This document shows, one piece after another, positions 46,047 through 55,468 of a DNA stretch of 64,000 nt. Each line of letters opens with the position of its first letter. The first letter of the stretch is position 1. Origin of the DNA: Bradyrhizobium sp. CCBAU 51765 (GTDB lineage: Bacteria > Pseudomonadota > Alphaproteobacteria > Rhizobiales > Xanthobacteraceae); contig NZ_CP030038.1 of NCBI RefSeq assembly GCF_015291725.1, positions 7,987,001-8,051,000 of the forward strand. The letters are read 5' to 3'. A program made the position numbers and the translations under genes. A model generated the notes under the pieces. The model saw only the letters and a program-made list of their open reading frames with translations. It did no database searches and had not been told where the DNA came from.

Positions 46047-47357
46047 TCAGTGCGCCGTCGCAGCAGCCTGGATCGCCTCCGACATGATCTCGAGACCGCG
46101 ATCGATTTCGGCCTCGGATACCGTGAGCGGCGGCGCGATGCGGAAGACGCCGCCCATGCTGGGCAACTTGACGATGTTCATGCTGAGACCGCGACGCATG
46201 GTCTCCTCCATGATCCGCGCGCCGAGTTCAAACCCCGGCGTCTTGGACTGCCGGTCGACGACGATTTCGAGACCGAGCAGAAGTCCGCGGCCCCTGACGT
46301 CGCCGACGCATTCGAACCTTTGTTGCAACGACAGCAATCCATGCCGGAGCCGGTCGCCCCTGGCGGTCGCCTGCGCCACCAACCCGTCGCGCGCGACCAC
46401 GTCGAGCACCGTGACGCCGATCGCGGCGGGCAAGGGATCGGAGACATGCGTGGTGTAGAACAGGAAGCCGCGCTCGAACGCGGTCTGCTCGATGGCCTTT
46501 GTCGTCATGACCGCGGCGAGCGGCAGGCCGGCGCCGAGCGTCTTCGACAGCGTGAGAATATCGGGCACCACGCCGTCGCGCTCGAAGGCAAACATGTGCC
46601 CGGTGCGTCCGATTCCGGTCTGAGCTTCGTCGAGGATCAGCAGCATGCCGCGCTGCTCGCATTTTTGCTTCAAGGCGGCGAGATAGCCAAGCGGCAGTTC
46701 CAGTATGCCGCCGCTGGAGAGGATCGGCTCGGCGATGAAGGCCGCCAGATTGCCGGTCGACTGGCTGTCGATCAGTGCGAACGCATCGTCCAGCTCGGTC
46801 TGCCAGTCGTTGCTGCCGTCGACGTTCCTGAAGCGCGGCCGATAGGCGTTCGGCGCGGGAATGACGAACGATCCGACCGCGGCCGGTCCATAGCCGCGCC
46901 GGCCCGCGCTGTAGGTCGCCGACGCCGCCGCGCCGGTCATGCCGTGCCAGCTTTGCGCAAAGGCGACGATTTCGTGCCTGCCGGTGACGAGCTTGGCCAT
47001 CCGGATCGCCGCTTCATTGACTTCCGCGCCTGTCGTCAGCAGCTGCACGCGGTCGAGACCGGGCGCAAGCGCAGCGAGACGCTCGGCCAGCGTCACCACC
47101 GGACGCGAGAGCATGCCGCTGAAGAGATGAGCAACCGCACCCATTTGCCGTGCGACCGTGGCGACGATGTCGGGATGCGTGTGCCCGAGCACGGCGCTCA
47201 TCTGACCCGAGGTGAAGTCGAGAATGGCGCGTCCGTCGGCGTCGTAGACGAAACTGCCGGCCGCACGCTCAATGATGACGGGCTCGAAACTCGGCCCGTA
47301 GCGGGTCAGATGTGTGTTGGCGGAGGCCCAGAAATCGGGATCGGCATTCAAGGTCAT
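46047..47357 (-). CDS. dgdA: 2,2-dialkylglycine decarboxylase
   Basis: 436 residues from the ATG at 47357 (AGGTGG upstream). PLP-dependent class III aminotransferase fold. The match to the Burkholderia dialkylglycine decarboxylase, as I remember it, is strong over the whole length: ILDFTSGQMSAVLGHTHPDIV (Q52), S80, AQSWHGMTGAAASATYSAGR (W137), NLAAFIAEPILSSGGI and LTLSKTLGAGLPLAAV (K272). It decarboxylates 2-aminoisobutyrate-type amino acids and transaminates pyruvate. A divergent LysR gene parallels dgdR. It is followed at once by a gamma-glutamyltranspeptidase homologue. Confidence 0.88.
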   Translation of the reverse strand: MTLNADPDFWASANTHLTRYGPSFEPVIIERAAGSFVYDADGRAILDFTSGQMSAVLGHTHPDIVATVARQMGAVAHLFSGMLSRPVVTLAERLAALAPGLDRVQLLTTGAEVNEAAIRMAKLVTGRHEIVAFAQSWHGMTGAAASATYSAGRRGYGPAAVGSFVIPAPNAYRPRFRNVDGSNDWQTELDDAFALIDSQSTGNLAAFIAEPILSSGGILELPLGYLAALKQKCEQRGMLLILDEAQTGIGRTGHMFAFERDGVVPDILTLSKTLGAGLPLAAVMTTKAIEQTAFERGFLFYTTHVSDPLPAAIGVTVLDVVARDGLVAQATARGDRLRHGLLSLQQRFECVGDVRGRGLLLGLEIVVDRQSKTPGFELGARIMEETMRRGLSMNIVKLPSMGGVFRIAPPLTVSEAEIDRGLEIMSEAIQAAATAH

Positions 47358-47414
47358 GACAGCCACCTGCGCTTGGACGTCTGACCTCTAGTCAAGAATT
47401 TGACTTCAGGCTAA

Positions 47415-47440
47415 TTGATATAATTCAATCTGGATATCAA
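47415..47440. promoter_or_regulatory. Candidate LysR operator (TTGATAT-N12-ATATCAA)
   Basis: Perfect 7-bp arms in the 91-bp divergent promoter between dgdA and its LysR gene; the layout fits a LysR T-N11-A type site. Binding is inferred. Confidence 0.55.
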
Positions 47441-47448
47441 TCTTCCTG

Positions 47449-48318
47449 ATGTCGATGCTGGATCTCACGCTTCTGAGGAATTTCGTCGTCGTGGCCCGCA
47501 CCGGCTCGATCAGCCTGGCGGCCTTGCAGATTGGCCGGACACAGTCCGCGCTCAGCATGCAGATGCAACGGCTGGAACAGACGATCACGCAGCCGCTGTT
47601 TCACCGCAGCGGATCCGGCATGAGGCTGACCGCGGCCGGCGAGAAACTGCTCGCCCACGCCGAGACGCTGCTGGCGCAGCACGACGAGATTCTCGCCGAC
47701 ATGAGCGGCGAGAGTCTGAAGGGGACGCTGAGCCTCGGCTGCCCGGAGGACTATTCGATCGCTTTCCTGCCGGCGCTGCTGAAGGGGTTCTGCGCGCTGC
47801 ATCCCAATGTCGAGCTGCGCATGGTCTGCGCACCGACCTCCGAACTGCGCCCGATGCTGGTGCGGCGCCAGATCGACATGGCGCTGGTCTCGCTGTCCGA
47901 TGCCGGAGCGCGCGAGGTGATCCGCGAGGAGCGCTTCGTCTGGGTCGCGAACGAGGCCGAGCCGAAAATACTGACGCAGGATGTGCTGCCGCTGGCGCTG
48001 GCGGCGCCGATGAGCCTGGACTACCGCGCCGCCTGCGCCGCGATGGACGCGGTCAATCGGCGCTACAGGGTCGCCTACGCGAGCAACAGCCTCGCCGGAC
48101 TGATCGCGATCGCGCGATCCGGTCATGCGATCAGCGTCCTGACACGAACCGCCGTTCCGTTCGATCTTCACGTCGTCTCGGCCGGACTGCCACTGCTTCC
48201 GACCATCGGCATCGCGCTCGAATTCTCGGAGGCGAGGCCATCGCTGCTGGCGATGACGCTGGCCGAGCACGTCCGCACCGTGTTGCCCGGACTGAAGACC
48301 AAGGCGGAGATCGATTAG
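47449..48318 (+). CDS. LysR family transcriptional regulator (DgdR-like)
   Basis: 289 residues. HTH: MSMLDLTLLRNFVVVARTGSISLAALQIGRTQSALSMQMQRLEQTITQPLF. The effector domain has GTLSLGCPEDYSIAFLPALLKGF and SLDYRAACAAMDAV. It is divergent from dgdA, the arrangement of dgdR/dgdA in Burkholderia, and so probably controls dialkylglycine use. Starting at the second ATG (47455) is also possible. Confidence 0.88.
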   Translation: MSMLDLTLLRNFVVVARTGSISLAALQIGRTQSALSMQMQRLEQTITQPLFHRSGSGMRLTAAGEKLLAHAETLLAQHDEILADMSGESLKGTLSLGCPEDYSIAFLPALLKGFCALHPNVELRMVCAPTSELRPMLVRRQIDMALVSLSDAGAREVIREERFVWVANEAEPKILTQDVLPLALAAPMSLDYRAACAAMDAVNRRYRVAYASNSLAGLIAIARSGHAISVLTRTAVPFDLHVVSAGLPLLPTIGIALEFSEARPSLLAMTLAEHVRTVLPGLKTKAEID

Positions 48319-48322
48319 TGAG

Positions 48323-48955
48323 CTATTGCACCTCGATGTTCGCGTCCTTGGGCGGCGACGGCGCCTTGGTCTTGGCCGGAGGCCCGAGCTCGACATGGCC
48401 AAGCAGGCAGGACCGCAGCGTCTCGATCTCCGGACAATCGGCGGTGCCGAGCGGGCCGATCAGGAAGCCGCTGTCCAGAGGCTCACACCTGTAGCCTGGA
48501 TGGCGCTGCACCCGGTCGGCGATCACGACGTCGACCTTGCCTTCGAGCAGTTCGTGCAGCCCGGCCGGCTGGCTGATGCGAACGGCGATCTGGGGCTGGG
48601 CCCTGCGGAATCGTGAAAGACGCGCCCGCAACCCATCGACGGCAAAGCTCGCGTGGAGCCCGATATGCAGCAAGCTGGTGACGCCCTCGGGCTTGAGCTC
48701 GGCAGTGGCCTCGGCGAGGCCGCGAAACGCCTGACGCACCCGCGCCAGATAGGTTTCGCCACCGGACGTCAGGATGATCTGCCGCGTCCGTCGCTCGAAC
48801 AGCTGCACGCCCAGCCGCTCCTCCAGCAGGCGGACTTGCTGGCTGACGGCGCCCGCCGTGACGTGCAGCTCGTGAGCGGCCTGCTTGAAGCTGAGATGGC
48901 GCGCCGCGGCCTCGAAGGCGCGCAGGGCATTGAGTGGCGGCAGCAGATACGTCAT
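48323..48955 (-). CDS. Short LysR-type regulator (GcvA-like HTH, shortened effector domain)
   Basis: 210 residues from the ATG at 48955 with GGAG upstream. HTH: PPLNALRAFEAAARHLSFKQAAHELHVTAGAVSQQVRLLEERLGVQLFERRTR, GcvA/GltC-like. The effector region starts normally (HIGLHASFAVDGLRARLSRF) but the protein ends after about 120 residues, against about 210 in a full LysR. It stops in a Lys/Pro-rich tail PPAKTKAPSPPKDANIEVQ. No frameshift continuation was seen. It diverges from the MFS gene. Confidence 0.8.
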   Translation of the reverse strand: MTYLLPPLNALRAFEAAARHLSFKQAAHELHVTAGAVSQQVRLLEERLGVQLFERRTRQIILTSGGETYLARVRQAFRGLAEATAELKPEGVTSLLHIGLHASFAVDGLRARLSRFRRAQPQIAVRISQPAGLHELLEGKVDVVIADRVQRHPGYRCEPLDSGFLIGPLGTADCPEIETLRSCLLGHVELGPPAKTKAPSPPKDANIEVQ

Positions 48956-49111
48956 GGCCGGCTCCGGACGATGCAGGAAGGTTCGGAAAGATGCATGAGT
49001 TTCGTTCGCGCGACAAAAGAGAAATCCTGCTTTGTCACCGCTGACGGCAGGCGATACCCCCGGGGCCAACCTCCAAGCAGTCCGAGGAAACCTGCCCCAG
49101 TGCCGCCTGAC

Positions 49112-50329
49112 ATGCCGTCGATCGAAAATTCCTATTCCTGGATTCGTCTCGCCGCCTCCATCATCCTCAGCACATTGGGCTGCGTCGGGATGTGGTCCCT
49201 GATCGTCGCCTTGCCGGCGGTGCAGGCCGATTTCGATGCGCCTCGCGCCGAGGCGACCTTGCCCTACACGCTCGCCATCATCGGCTTCATGATCGGCGGG
49301 ATCATCGTCGGCCGGTTGGCGGATCGCTTCGGCATCCTGCCGCCCCTGGCCGGCGGCACGATCCTGATGAGCCTCGGCTACGTGCTCACAGCCTTTGCTC
49401 CGAGCCTGTCCGTCTTCGCGACCATCTGCGGCCTCACGATCGGCCTCGGCGGCGCGGCGAGCTTCGCGCCCCTGGTGGCCGATGCCTCGCTGTGGTTCGA
49501 CAGGCATCGCGGCCTCGCCGTTTCCCTGGCGACGGCCGGCAGCTCCCTGGCCGGAGTGGTCTGGCCGCCCGTCGTCCAGCATGCCATCGCCGCACACGGC
49601 TGGCGGCAGACCCATATCGGCATCGGCCTGTTCTGCCTCGCAACGATGCTGCCACTCTCCCTGGTTCTGCTGCGGCGGCCGGCGTTCCACAAGGCGACGC
49701 GCGCAGCCGCGAGCAGCGGCAACACGATGCAGGCCATAGGCCTTTCTCCGGGGGCCACGCAGGGCCTGCTCGCCCTTGCCGGGATGTGCTGCTGCGTCGC
49801 CATGTCGATGCCGCAGGTGCACCTGGTCTCCTATTGCGGCGACCTCGGCTACGGCGCGGCGCGCGGCGCCGAGATGCTGGCGGTCATGCTCGGCTTTGGC
49901 GTCGCGAGCCGGCTGATCTTCGGCTGGGTGTTGAACCTCATCGGCGGCCTGCCGACCTTGCTGCTGGGCTCGGCAATGCAGGCCGTGGCACTCGCGCTTT
50001 ATCTGCCGTTCGACGGCCTGGTCTCGCTTTACGTGATTTCCGCCGTCTTCGGCCTGGCGCAGGGTGGCATCGTGCCGAGCTATGCGGTGATCATCCGTGA
50101 GCTGTTCCCGGCGCAGGAGGCCGGCTTTCGCGTCAGCCTCGCCATCTCGGTCACTCTCGCCGGCATGGCGCTGGGAGGCTGGATGGCCGGTGCGATCTAC
50201 GACTGGACCGGCTCCTACGCTTCCGCGCTGATCAACGGCATCGCCTGGAATATCGTGAACATGGCGATCGCAGCCTGGCTGCTGGAGCGCCAGCGCCGGC
50301 GTGTTATCGGCACGTGCGCGGCCGCCTAG
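49112..50329 (+). CDS. MFS transporter
   Basis: 405 residues, inner membrane, about 12 hydrophobic helices. The loop 2/3 motif is GRLADRFG, with GGLPTLLLGSAMQAVALALY and FGLAQGGIVPSYAVIIRELFP in the second half; these resemble the oxalate/formate-antiporter-like (OFA) and monocarboxylate groups. An in-frame GTG at 49100 is an alternative start; no good ribosome site supports either. It diverges from the short LysR gene, its likely regulator. The transported acid or amino acid is unknown. Confidence 0.88.
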   Translation: MPSIENSYSWIRLAASIILSTLGCVGMWSLIVALPAVQADFDAPRAEATLPYTLAIIGFMIGGIIVGRLADRFGILPPLAGGTILMSLGYVLTAFAPSLSVFATICGLTIGLGGAASFAPLVADASLWFDRHRGLAVSLATAGSSLAGVVWPPVVQHAIAAHGWRQTHIGIGLFCLATMLPLSLVLLRRPAFHKATRAAASSGNTMQAIGLSPGATQGLLALAGMCCCVAMSMPQVHLVSYCGDLGYGAARGAEMLAVMLGFGVASRLIFGWVLNLIGGLPTLLLGSAMQAVALALYLPFDGLVSLYVISAVFGLAQGGIVPSYAVIIRELFPAQEAGFRVSLAISVTLAGMALGGWMAGAIYDWTGSYASALINGIAWNIVNMAIAAWLLERQRRRVIGTCAAA

Positions 50330-50472
50330 AACAGAATGGTCTTAGGTTGGATCGATTGCCGCGGGCTCGGTGCAACCTCTCCCGCTTGCGAGAGCTTTGC
50401 ATATTCGCGAATCTGCGATTCCCTAGACCGCTGAGGGAGGACGGGAATGGCCCTGCGACCTCGCCGCCGCGC

Positions 50473-51516
50473 TCAGCTGATGTTGAGCAGGATCCGTCCC
50501 GATGTGCCGCTGCGCATCAAATCCAGTGCGTCGTTGATGTCGTCGAGCGCGAACTCGTGGGTCACGATGCCGCGGTAGCTCACCTTGCCGGCATCGCTGA
50601 GGCGAACCAGGCGCGGGATATCGCGCGCGGGCTGGCATTGCCCGCCTTCCGAGCCCTTCAGCACCTTCTCGAAGTGCAAGGGCAGCGTGTAGATTTCGGC
50701 CTTCTCGCGGGGAACACCGACAAGGATGCAGCGGCCTTTCTTCGCCGTGATCTCGTAGGCAAGCTCGATCAGATTCTTGACGCCGGTGGTCTCGACGACC
50801 TTGTCGGGTCCGTCGACCCCCGTGATGGAGCGAACCTCGGCGGCCACATCCTTCACCGCCTCGGAGTTGATGGTGTGGGTGGCGCCGAAATCCCTCGCCA
50901 TCGCCAGCTTGTTGTCGAGGCGGTCGATCGCGATCACGGGCCAGGCGCCGACCATCGCGGCGAATTGCACGATGTTCAATCCAACGCCGCCGACGCCGAA
51001 CACCACGACAGCTTCGCCGATGGCGATCTGCGCATCGTTATTGACGACGCCGAGCGCGGTCGTCACCGCGCAGCCGAGCAGCGGCGCGCTGGTGCGGTCG
51101 ATCGAAGCGGGAACGGGCGTGACGCGGTTCTCCGAGACCACGGCATATTCATTGAAGGTGGTGACCCAGCCCGCATTGAGACGCTTGCCGCGCCAGGAAT
51201 AGGCCGGCGTGTTGGACTGGATGCCCTTGCCCGGCCGCCAGTGCATGACAACGGTGTCGCCCTGCTTGCAGGAGACGACACCGGGGCCGGTTTCGACGAT
51301 GGTCGCCAGCGCCTCGTGCCCCAAAAGGTGCGGCAGGAACTTGTCGACGCCTTTGACGGCGTCGATCTCGTTGATCTGCGCGCCGCAGATGCTCGAGGTG
51401 TGCACATGCGCAAGCACCTGGCCGTGTTCGAGCGTATCAGGCAGGGTGAACTCGTCGACGACCAGCGGCTTGCCGGATTCGACGAGAATGGCCGCCTTGG
51501 CAGTCTTGATATCCAT
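50473..51516 (-). CDS. Zinc-type medium-chain alcohol dehydrogenase
   Basis: 347 residues, MDR fold. Catalytic zinc ligands are C44 (SSICGAQ), H67 (LLGHEA) and a Cys in LLGCAVTTALG; NAD binding is by FGVGGVGLNIVQFAA. The four-cysteine structural-zinc loop is absent: the KQGDTVVMHWRPGKGIQSN region has no cysteine. It lies 13 bp after the methyltransferase gene on the same strand, so they are probably one unit. The substrate is unknown. Confidence 0.9.
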   Translation of the reverse strand: MDIKTAKAAILVESGKPLVVDEFTLPDTLEHGQVLAHVHTSSICGAQINEIDAVKGVDKFLPHLLGHEALATIVETGPGVVSCKQGDTVVMHWRPGKGIQSNTPAYSWRGKRLNAGWVTTFNEYAVVSENRVTPVPASIDRTSAPLLGCAVTTALGVVNNDAQIAIGEAVVVFGVGGVGLNIVQFAAMVGAWPVIAIDRLDNKLAMARDFGATHTINSEAVKDVAAEVRSITGVDGPDKVVETTGVKNLIELAYEITAKKGRCILVGVPREKAEIYTLPLHFEKVLKGSEGGQCQPARDIPRLVRLSDAGKVSYRGIVTHEFALDDINDALDLMRSGTSGRILLNIS

Positions 51517-51529
51517 CAGCAGCGCCCGG

Positions 51530-52195
51530 TCACTCGAAATAGATGAATTCGTAATCGCCGGTGTAGCCGAGCTTGCCGTACAGCCAGATCCATTCCGACG
51601 TATGCAGGATGGACTCCGCCGTCAGCGCCCAGCATTCGAGGTTGTGCATTTCGGCGACGTTCCGGTAGCCCTCGACCATGATGTACTTGTTCTTCCCGAC
51701 CCGCTCGATCTCCTTGACCGCCGCATCGAGCTCATACAACCTGAGATTGTGCAGGGTGCCGAGCGAGATGACAAGATCGAAACTGTCGTCGCCATAGGGA
51801 TAGACGTTCTGGGCGCGATAGTTGAAGAGGTACGGTTTCACCCGCTCGTGCGCATGTTCGAGACCGTGCCGGGAGATATCGAAGCCGACGACCTTCAAGC
51901 CGGGCAGGATCTTCTGCATTTCGTAAAGCAGGAAGCCCTTGCCGCAGCCGACATCGAGCACGCTCGACCCATCCTTCAGACCATAGGTCTCGATCAGCGC
52001 CTTGGCGACCGGCGCCCAGCGCCCCTCGATGAAGCGGTAGCCGCCATAGCCGAAGCGGCGGTCGCCATCCCAGTAATCGGCCTCGTATTCCCGCGCTTTC
52101 AGCGAGCAGGCGATCTTGTCGTCGTTCATGCGGGCCATGTAGTCGCGCTTGGTCGCCGTATGCAGCGGCGTCACAATATTCAGTAGTCGTCCCAT
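51530..52195 (-). CDS. Class I SAM-dependent methyltransferase
   Basis: 221 residues from the ATG at 52195, with GAGGG 4 nt upstream; an in-frame ATG at 52213 is possible. Motif I is VLDVGCGKGFLLYEM, then VVGFDISRHGLEHA and FDLVISLGTLHNL. The N-terminus (MGRLLNIVTPLHTATKRDY) is well conserved-looking. The downstream dehydrogenase starts 13 bp after it. The pair may modify one metabolite. Confidence 0.88.
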   Translation of the reverse strand: MGRLLNIVTPLHTATKRDYMARMNDDKIACSLKAREYEADYWDGDRRFGYGGYRFIEGRWAPVAKALIETYGLKDGSSVLDVGCGKGFLLYEMQKILPGLKVVGFDISRHGLEHAHERVKPYLFNYRAQNVYPYGDDSFDLVISLGTLHNLRLYELDAAVKEIERVGKNKYIMVEGYRNVAEMHNLECWALTAESILHTSEWIWLYGKLGYTGDYEFIYFE

Positions 52196-52534
52196 CGAGC
52201 CCTCGGATTCCATCACGGTGCGGAGATTGTCTTGTACTGGCCTGGGGAGCCTTGCGCCGTGATCTGCGACTCGCCCTAGCATCTGGCCCGCGCGCCATCA
52301 TTGTTTCAGATCAATGACCGGCGAATCATGCCGCTGCGGCGGCGCCGATCCGCCGCCGAACACGGAGAGGCTGCGGCACATCGCGGGCGACCGGCACCAG
52401 GCTCCCGGTGCGGCCGCCGGAAAACATGACGTCGAAGCGCATGCAACCAGAATGCGAACATCGCGTTCTTGCTGAAGAGAAGGATTGCCGATCCCGCGCC
52501 CAGGATATTCGTCATTGCCGCAAGGGAGCCCACC

Positions 52535-52861
52535 ATGCCGACCAAACCGACCATCGCCCGCATCTGGCGCGGCCGGACCCGCCGCGACCTTGCTGACGCC
52601 TACCAGGCCTATCTGCAGGCCGAGGGCATTCCGCCGCTGCTGAAGACCGCGCTCGGTGTGCAGCAGTTGCGCGAGGACCGTGCCGAGGAGACCTGGTTCA
52701 CGACCATCTCCTATTGGCCGGACATCGAGGCCATGACGGCCTTCACCAGGGGCGAGCCGACCAAGGTCCATCATCTCGCGCGCGACGCGGAATTCCTGAT
52801 CGAGCTGCCGGAACGCATCGAGATCCACCGCATTCTGATCGATGAGCGGGGCCTGCAGTGA
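52535..52861 (+). CDS. Antibiotic biosynthesis monooxygenase-like protein
   Basis: 108 residues from the ATG at 52535 (GGGAG upstream). The sequence IARIWRGRTRRDLADAYQAYLQAEGIPPLL, then GVQQLREDRAEETWFTTISYWPDIEAMTAF and a C-terminal RIEIHRILI has the dimeric ferredoxin-like ABM pattern. Function unknown. It diverges from the methyltransferase gene. Confidence 0.65.
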   Translation: MPTKPTIARIWRGRTRRDLADAYQAYLQAEGIPPLLKTALGVQQLREDRAEETWFTTISYWPDIEAMTAFTRGEPTKVHHLARDAEFLIELPERIEIHRILIDERGLQ

Positions 52862-52997
52862 AAGGCTCAGCTCCATATTGTTCCGCCTGCATCCTCGGGA
52901 GAGTTCATTTTCCGCGGCCTTCTGGCGCTCGCCTTGCGCGGATGGAACCGAGTGGGCAACCCGCCGTTGCTCTACCCTCGACAATATGGAGCGCGAC

Positions 52998-53378
52998 ATG
53001 ACAATGCGTAAAACTTTCGTCGTCCTCGCGGCCGCCGGAGCGATGCTCTCGACGGCTGCCTCGCCGGTGCTTGCGGCGCCGCTGCCGATCGGCAATCCCG
53101 GTCCCGACTCAGGCGTGCAGCAGGTGCAGTACCGGCATGGGTACGGACATGGATACGGATATAGGCATGGCTACGGCCACAGGCACCATCACGGCCATTA
53201 CGGCACCGGCGCAGCCGTACTCGGCGGCCTCGCAGCGGGCGCGATCATCGGCGGCGCAATCGCCAACAGCCAGGCTCAATCCAATGCCGCCTCCTACTGC
53301 GCGCAGCGCTATCGCTCCTACGATCCCGGCTCGGGGACCTATCTGGGCAACGACGGTCTGCGTCACCCCTGCCCGTGA
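52998..53378 (+). CDS. BA14K-like exported protein with His/Gly/Tyr-rich segment
   Basis: 126 residues. The start at 52998 has GGAG 6 nt upstream; an earlier ATG at 52986 is in frame. The signal peptide is KTFVVLAAAGAMLSTAASPVLA. Then comes a GYGHGYGYRHGYGHRHHHGH repeat (metal-binding look), a Gly/Ala helix and the BA14K end YCAQRYRSYDPGSGTYLGNDGLRHPCP. Envelope protein related to the lectin-like Brucella BA14K antigen. Confidence 0.85.
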   Translation: MTMRKTFVVLAAAGAMLSTAASPVLAAPLPIGNPGPDSGVQQVQYRHGYGHGYGYRHGYGHRHHHGHYGTGAAVLGGLAAGAIIGGAIANSQAQSNAASYCAQRYRSYDPGSGTYLGNDGLRHPCP

Positions 53379-53617
53379 CGCGCGCATGAGCTTGCGGCAG
53401 CCTCATCGCACAGCGAGAGGCTGCCGACACTCGGCATGCACTCGCGAAGCGGCGGACGTGTCTTGATTTCGCACTCCGCCGCGCTATACGTTTCGATCAT
53501 GATGTTCACGTCCACATTCTTCCCGCTGATCTGAACGGCAAAGAGTCGTTCCGGCGCATCTGCGCCAATCGGATCAACCGGCTGCGCTTGATGCGGTAGC
53601 CGAGCGGAGAATGTGCA

Positions 53618-54409
53618 ATGCCCAAGACCGAACAGGTTGGCCTGACGCCCCGTCAGGTCCAGAACTTCATCAACGACGGTTTCGTCAAGATCGAGAATGC
53701 CTTCAGCACCCGGCTTGCAGAGCAATGCAGGGACGAGCTGTGGGCGGATATTGGTCTGTCGCCGGACCACCCCGAAAACTGGACGCAGCCCGTTGTCCGA
53801 GTGGGATCCAAGGCTTCGCCCCCATTCGTTGAAGCCGCGAATGCGCCGTCCCTGCACCGAGCCTACGATCAACTCGTGGGCGAAGGGCGCTGGCTTGCGC
53901 CGAGCGGCCTCGGGACCTTTCCGATCCGCTTTTCCTCGGCCGAATCCCCTGGTGATGATGGCTGGCACGTGGACATGAGCTTCGGCACCACCGATCCGGA
54001 TTTCATGGAATGGCGTGCCAATGTGAAGAGCAGGGGACGCGCATTGCTGATGCTCTTCCTGTTCTCGGATGTTGGCCCGGACGATGCACCCACGAGGATC
54101 CGGAAAGGCTCGCACGCTGCCATCGCGCGGGAGCTGCTGCCCTACGGCGAGGCAGGCGCGACGCTCCGGCAGCTCTCTGCCGAGAACTACGCCTCGACGG
54201 CGGATTGCGAGGTTGAACTGGCGACCGGCGCGGCAGGCAGCGTCTATCTGTGCCATCCGTTCCTGGTTCATGCCGCGCAACCTCATCGCGGGAAACGGCC
54301 GCGCTTCATGGCACAGCCTCCGCTGTTGCCGAAGGGTGAGTTCGATCCGGCGTTGCCACCTTCGCCGGTTCAGATCGCGATCCGGCAGGCCTGCGGGCTG
54401 ACGGTGTAG
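53618..54409 (+). CDS. Phytanoyl-CoA dioxygenase (PhyH) family protein
   Basis: 263-residue Fe(II)/2-oxoglutarate dioxygenase fold. VQNFINDGFVKIENAF begins the PhyH domain, WHVDMSFG gives the metal HxD, and HPFLVHAAQPHRGKRPRFM carries the distal histidine and the 2-oxoglutarate arginine. Monomeric, cytoplasmic. Substrate unknown; the gene is isolated between a BA14K protein and a convergent exported protein. Confidence 0.9.
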   Translation: MPKTEQVGLTPRQVQNFINDGFVKIENAFSTRLAEQCRDELWADIGLSPDHPENWTQPVVRVGSKASPPFVEAANAPSLHRAYDQLVGEGRWLAPSGLGTFPIRFSSAESPGDDGWHVDMSFGTTDPDFMEWRANVKSRGRALLMLFLFSDVGPDDAPTRIRKGSHAAIARELLPYGEAGATLRQLSAENYASTADCEVELATGAAGSVYLCHPFLVHAAQPHRGKRPRFMAQPPLLPKGEFDPALPPSPVQIAIRQACGLTV

Positions 54410-54491
54410 GCGGAGGACATCCGGGACCGAGCCCGGATTGATCACGTTCTGATCCTGCAAAGCAAAGCACTCGGGGGTCGGCGCGACGCCG

Positions 54492-55394
54492 TCACAGCTT
54501 CCCATACACCCGCGCGGCAACCGCCTTCAGGCGCTCGACCGAACCGGACTCCGGATGCGGCTTGACCGGCGCGAACAGGATCGAAGCCTGCCTGCCGTTC
54601 TTCCAGACATAGATGTTGACGGCGTTGCCGTTGCCCTTGGTGCAGGAATGCTCGCCGAAGGCTTCGCTGCCGAGCTCAGGGATCGCCACGTGCTTGCATG
54701 GCCCCGCGCGCTTCATCATGCCGGCGGCGGTGTCGCGCGAGGTCGCGATCACCGCGACGGTCATGGTGTTGGCCTCGCGATCGAACATCATGCAGCTGTC
54801 GGCGCCGGTGCGCTGCACCGTCAGCGCGCCGTTGTCGAGAAAGCCGTCGGCATCGGCGGCCGTGAGCCACTCGCAATTGCCGAACCGCTCGCTGCTCTTG
54901 CTCACGCTTGCGATGGCAATGCGTGCGGCTTCGGTGACGGGTCCGAGCAGCGCATCGTCGGCGCGCCGGCCGACCGGATAGACGCTGATCTGCAGGATGT
55001 AGTCGCCGGCCAGAGCGACGACCGAGGCCTCCTGGCGCTCCGCGCCCGCCGCGCTCGTTCCGCCCTGCCCTTCCTCACCGATGTCAGCCACTGCGCTCAG
55101 CTTCATGCGCTCGCCGAGAGTCTTGACGAAGGTCGCGTACAATTCCCTGGCGCGGTCCTTGTCGGGATTGCGGAACACGGTCAGCATCATCGTGTCGCCG
55201 CGCCCGGCCCGGTAGATGCAGCCGCGGCCGTCCTGATTTGAAATCAACGACCATTTGAGCGCCGGCATCGCAGCGGCGAGCTCTTTCGCGCTGATGAACG
55301 GGCAGGTTTCGGCCCCGCGTGCGGGAAGCACCGGGGCGGCTGCGATGGCAAGGAAGAGGGCGAGGGAGGAGAACAGGCGGCCGATCGTGCGCAT
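54492..55394 (-). CDS. Exported protein with two similar halves, unknown function
   Basis: 300 residues with a signal peptide (FSSLALFLAIAAAPVLPARGAE). Each half has a similar plan: CPFISAKELAAAMPALKWSL then GCIYRAGRGDTMMLTVF; and CEWLTAADADGFLDNGALTV then SCMMFDREANTMTVAVI, so it looks like an internal duplication of a periplasmic domain reminiscent of DUF3558-type modules. Conserved cysteine pairs may form disulfides. It converges with the PhyH gene. Confidence 0.65.
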   Translation of the reverse strand: MRTIGRLFSSLALFLAIAAAPVLPARGAETCPFISAKELAAAMPALKWSLISNQDGRGCIYRAGRGDTMMLTVFRNPDKDRARELYATFVKTLGERMKLSAVADIGEEGQGGTSAAGAERQEASVVALAGDYILQISVYPVGRRADDALLGPVTEAARIAIASVSKSSERFGNCEWLTAADADGFLDNGALTVQRTGADSCMMFDREANTMTVAVIATSRDTAAGMMKRAGPCKHVAIPELGSEAFGEHSCTKGNGNAVNIYVWKNGRQASILFAPVKPHPESGSVERLKAVAARVYGKL

Positions 55395-55468
55395 GGGACG
55401 GTACCTACTACCGAATTGGCCCGCCGCGCCGGACGTTTTCGTCGTCAGTTCGAGAACTGTACTTAATC

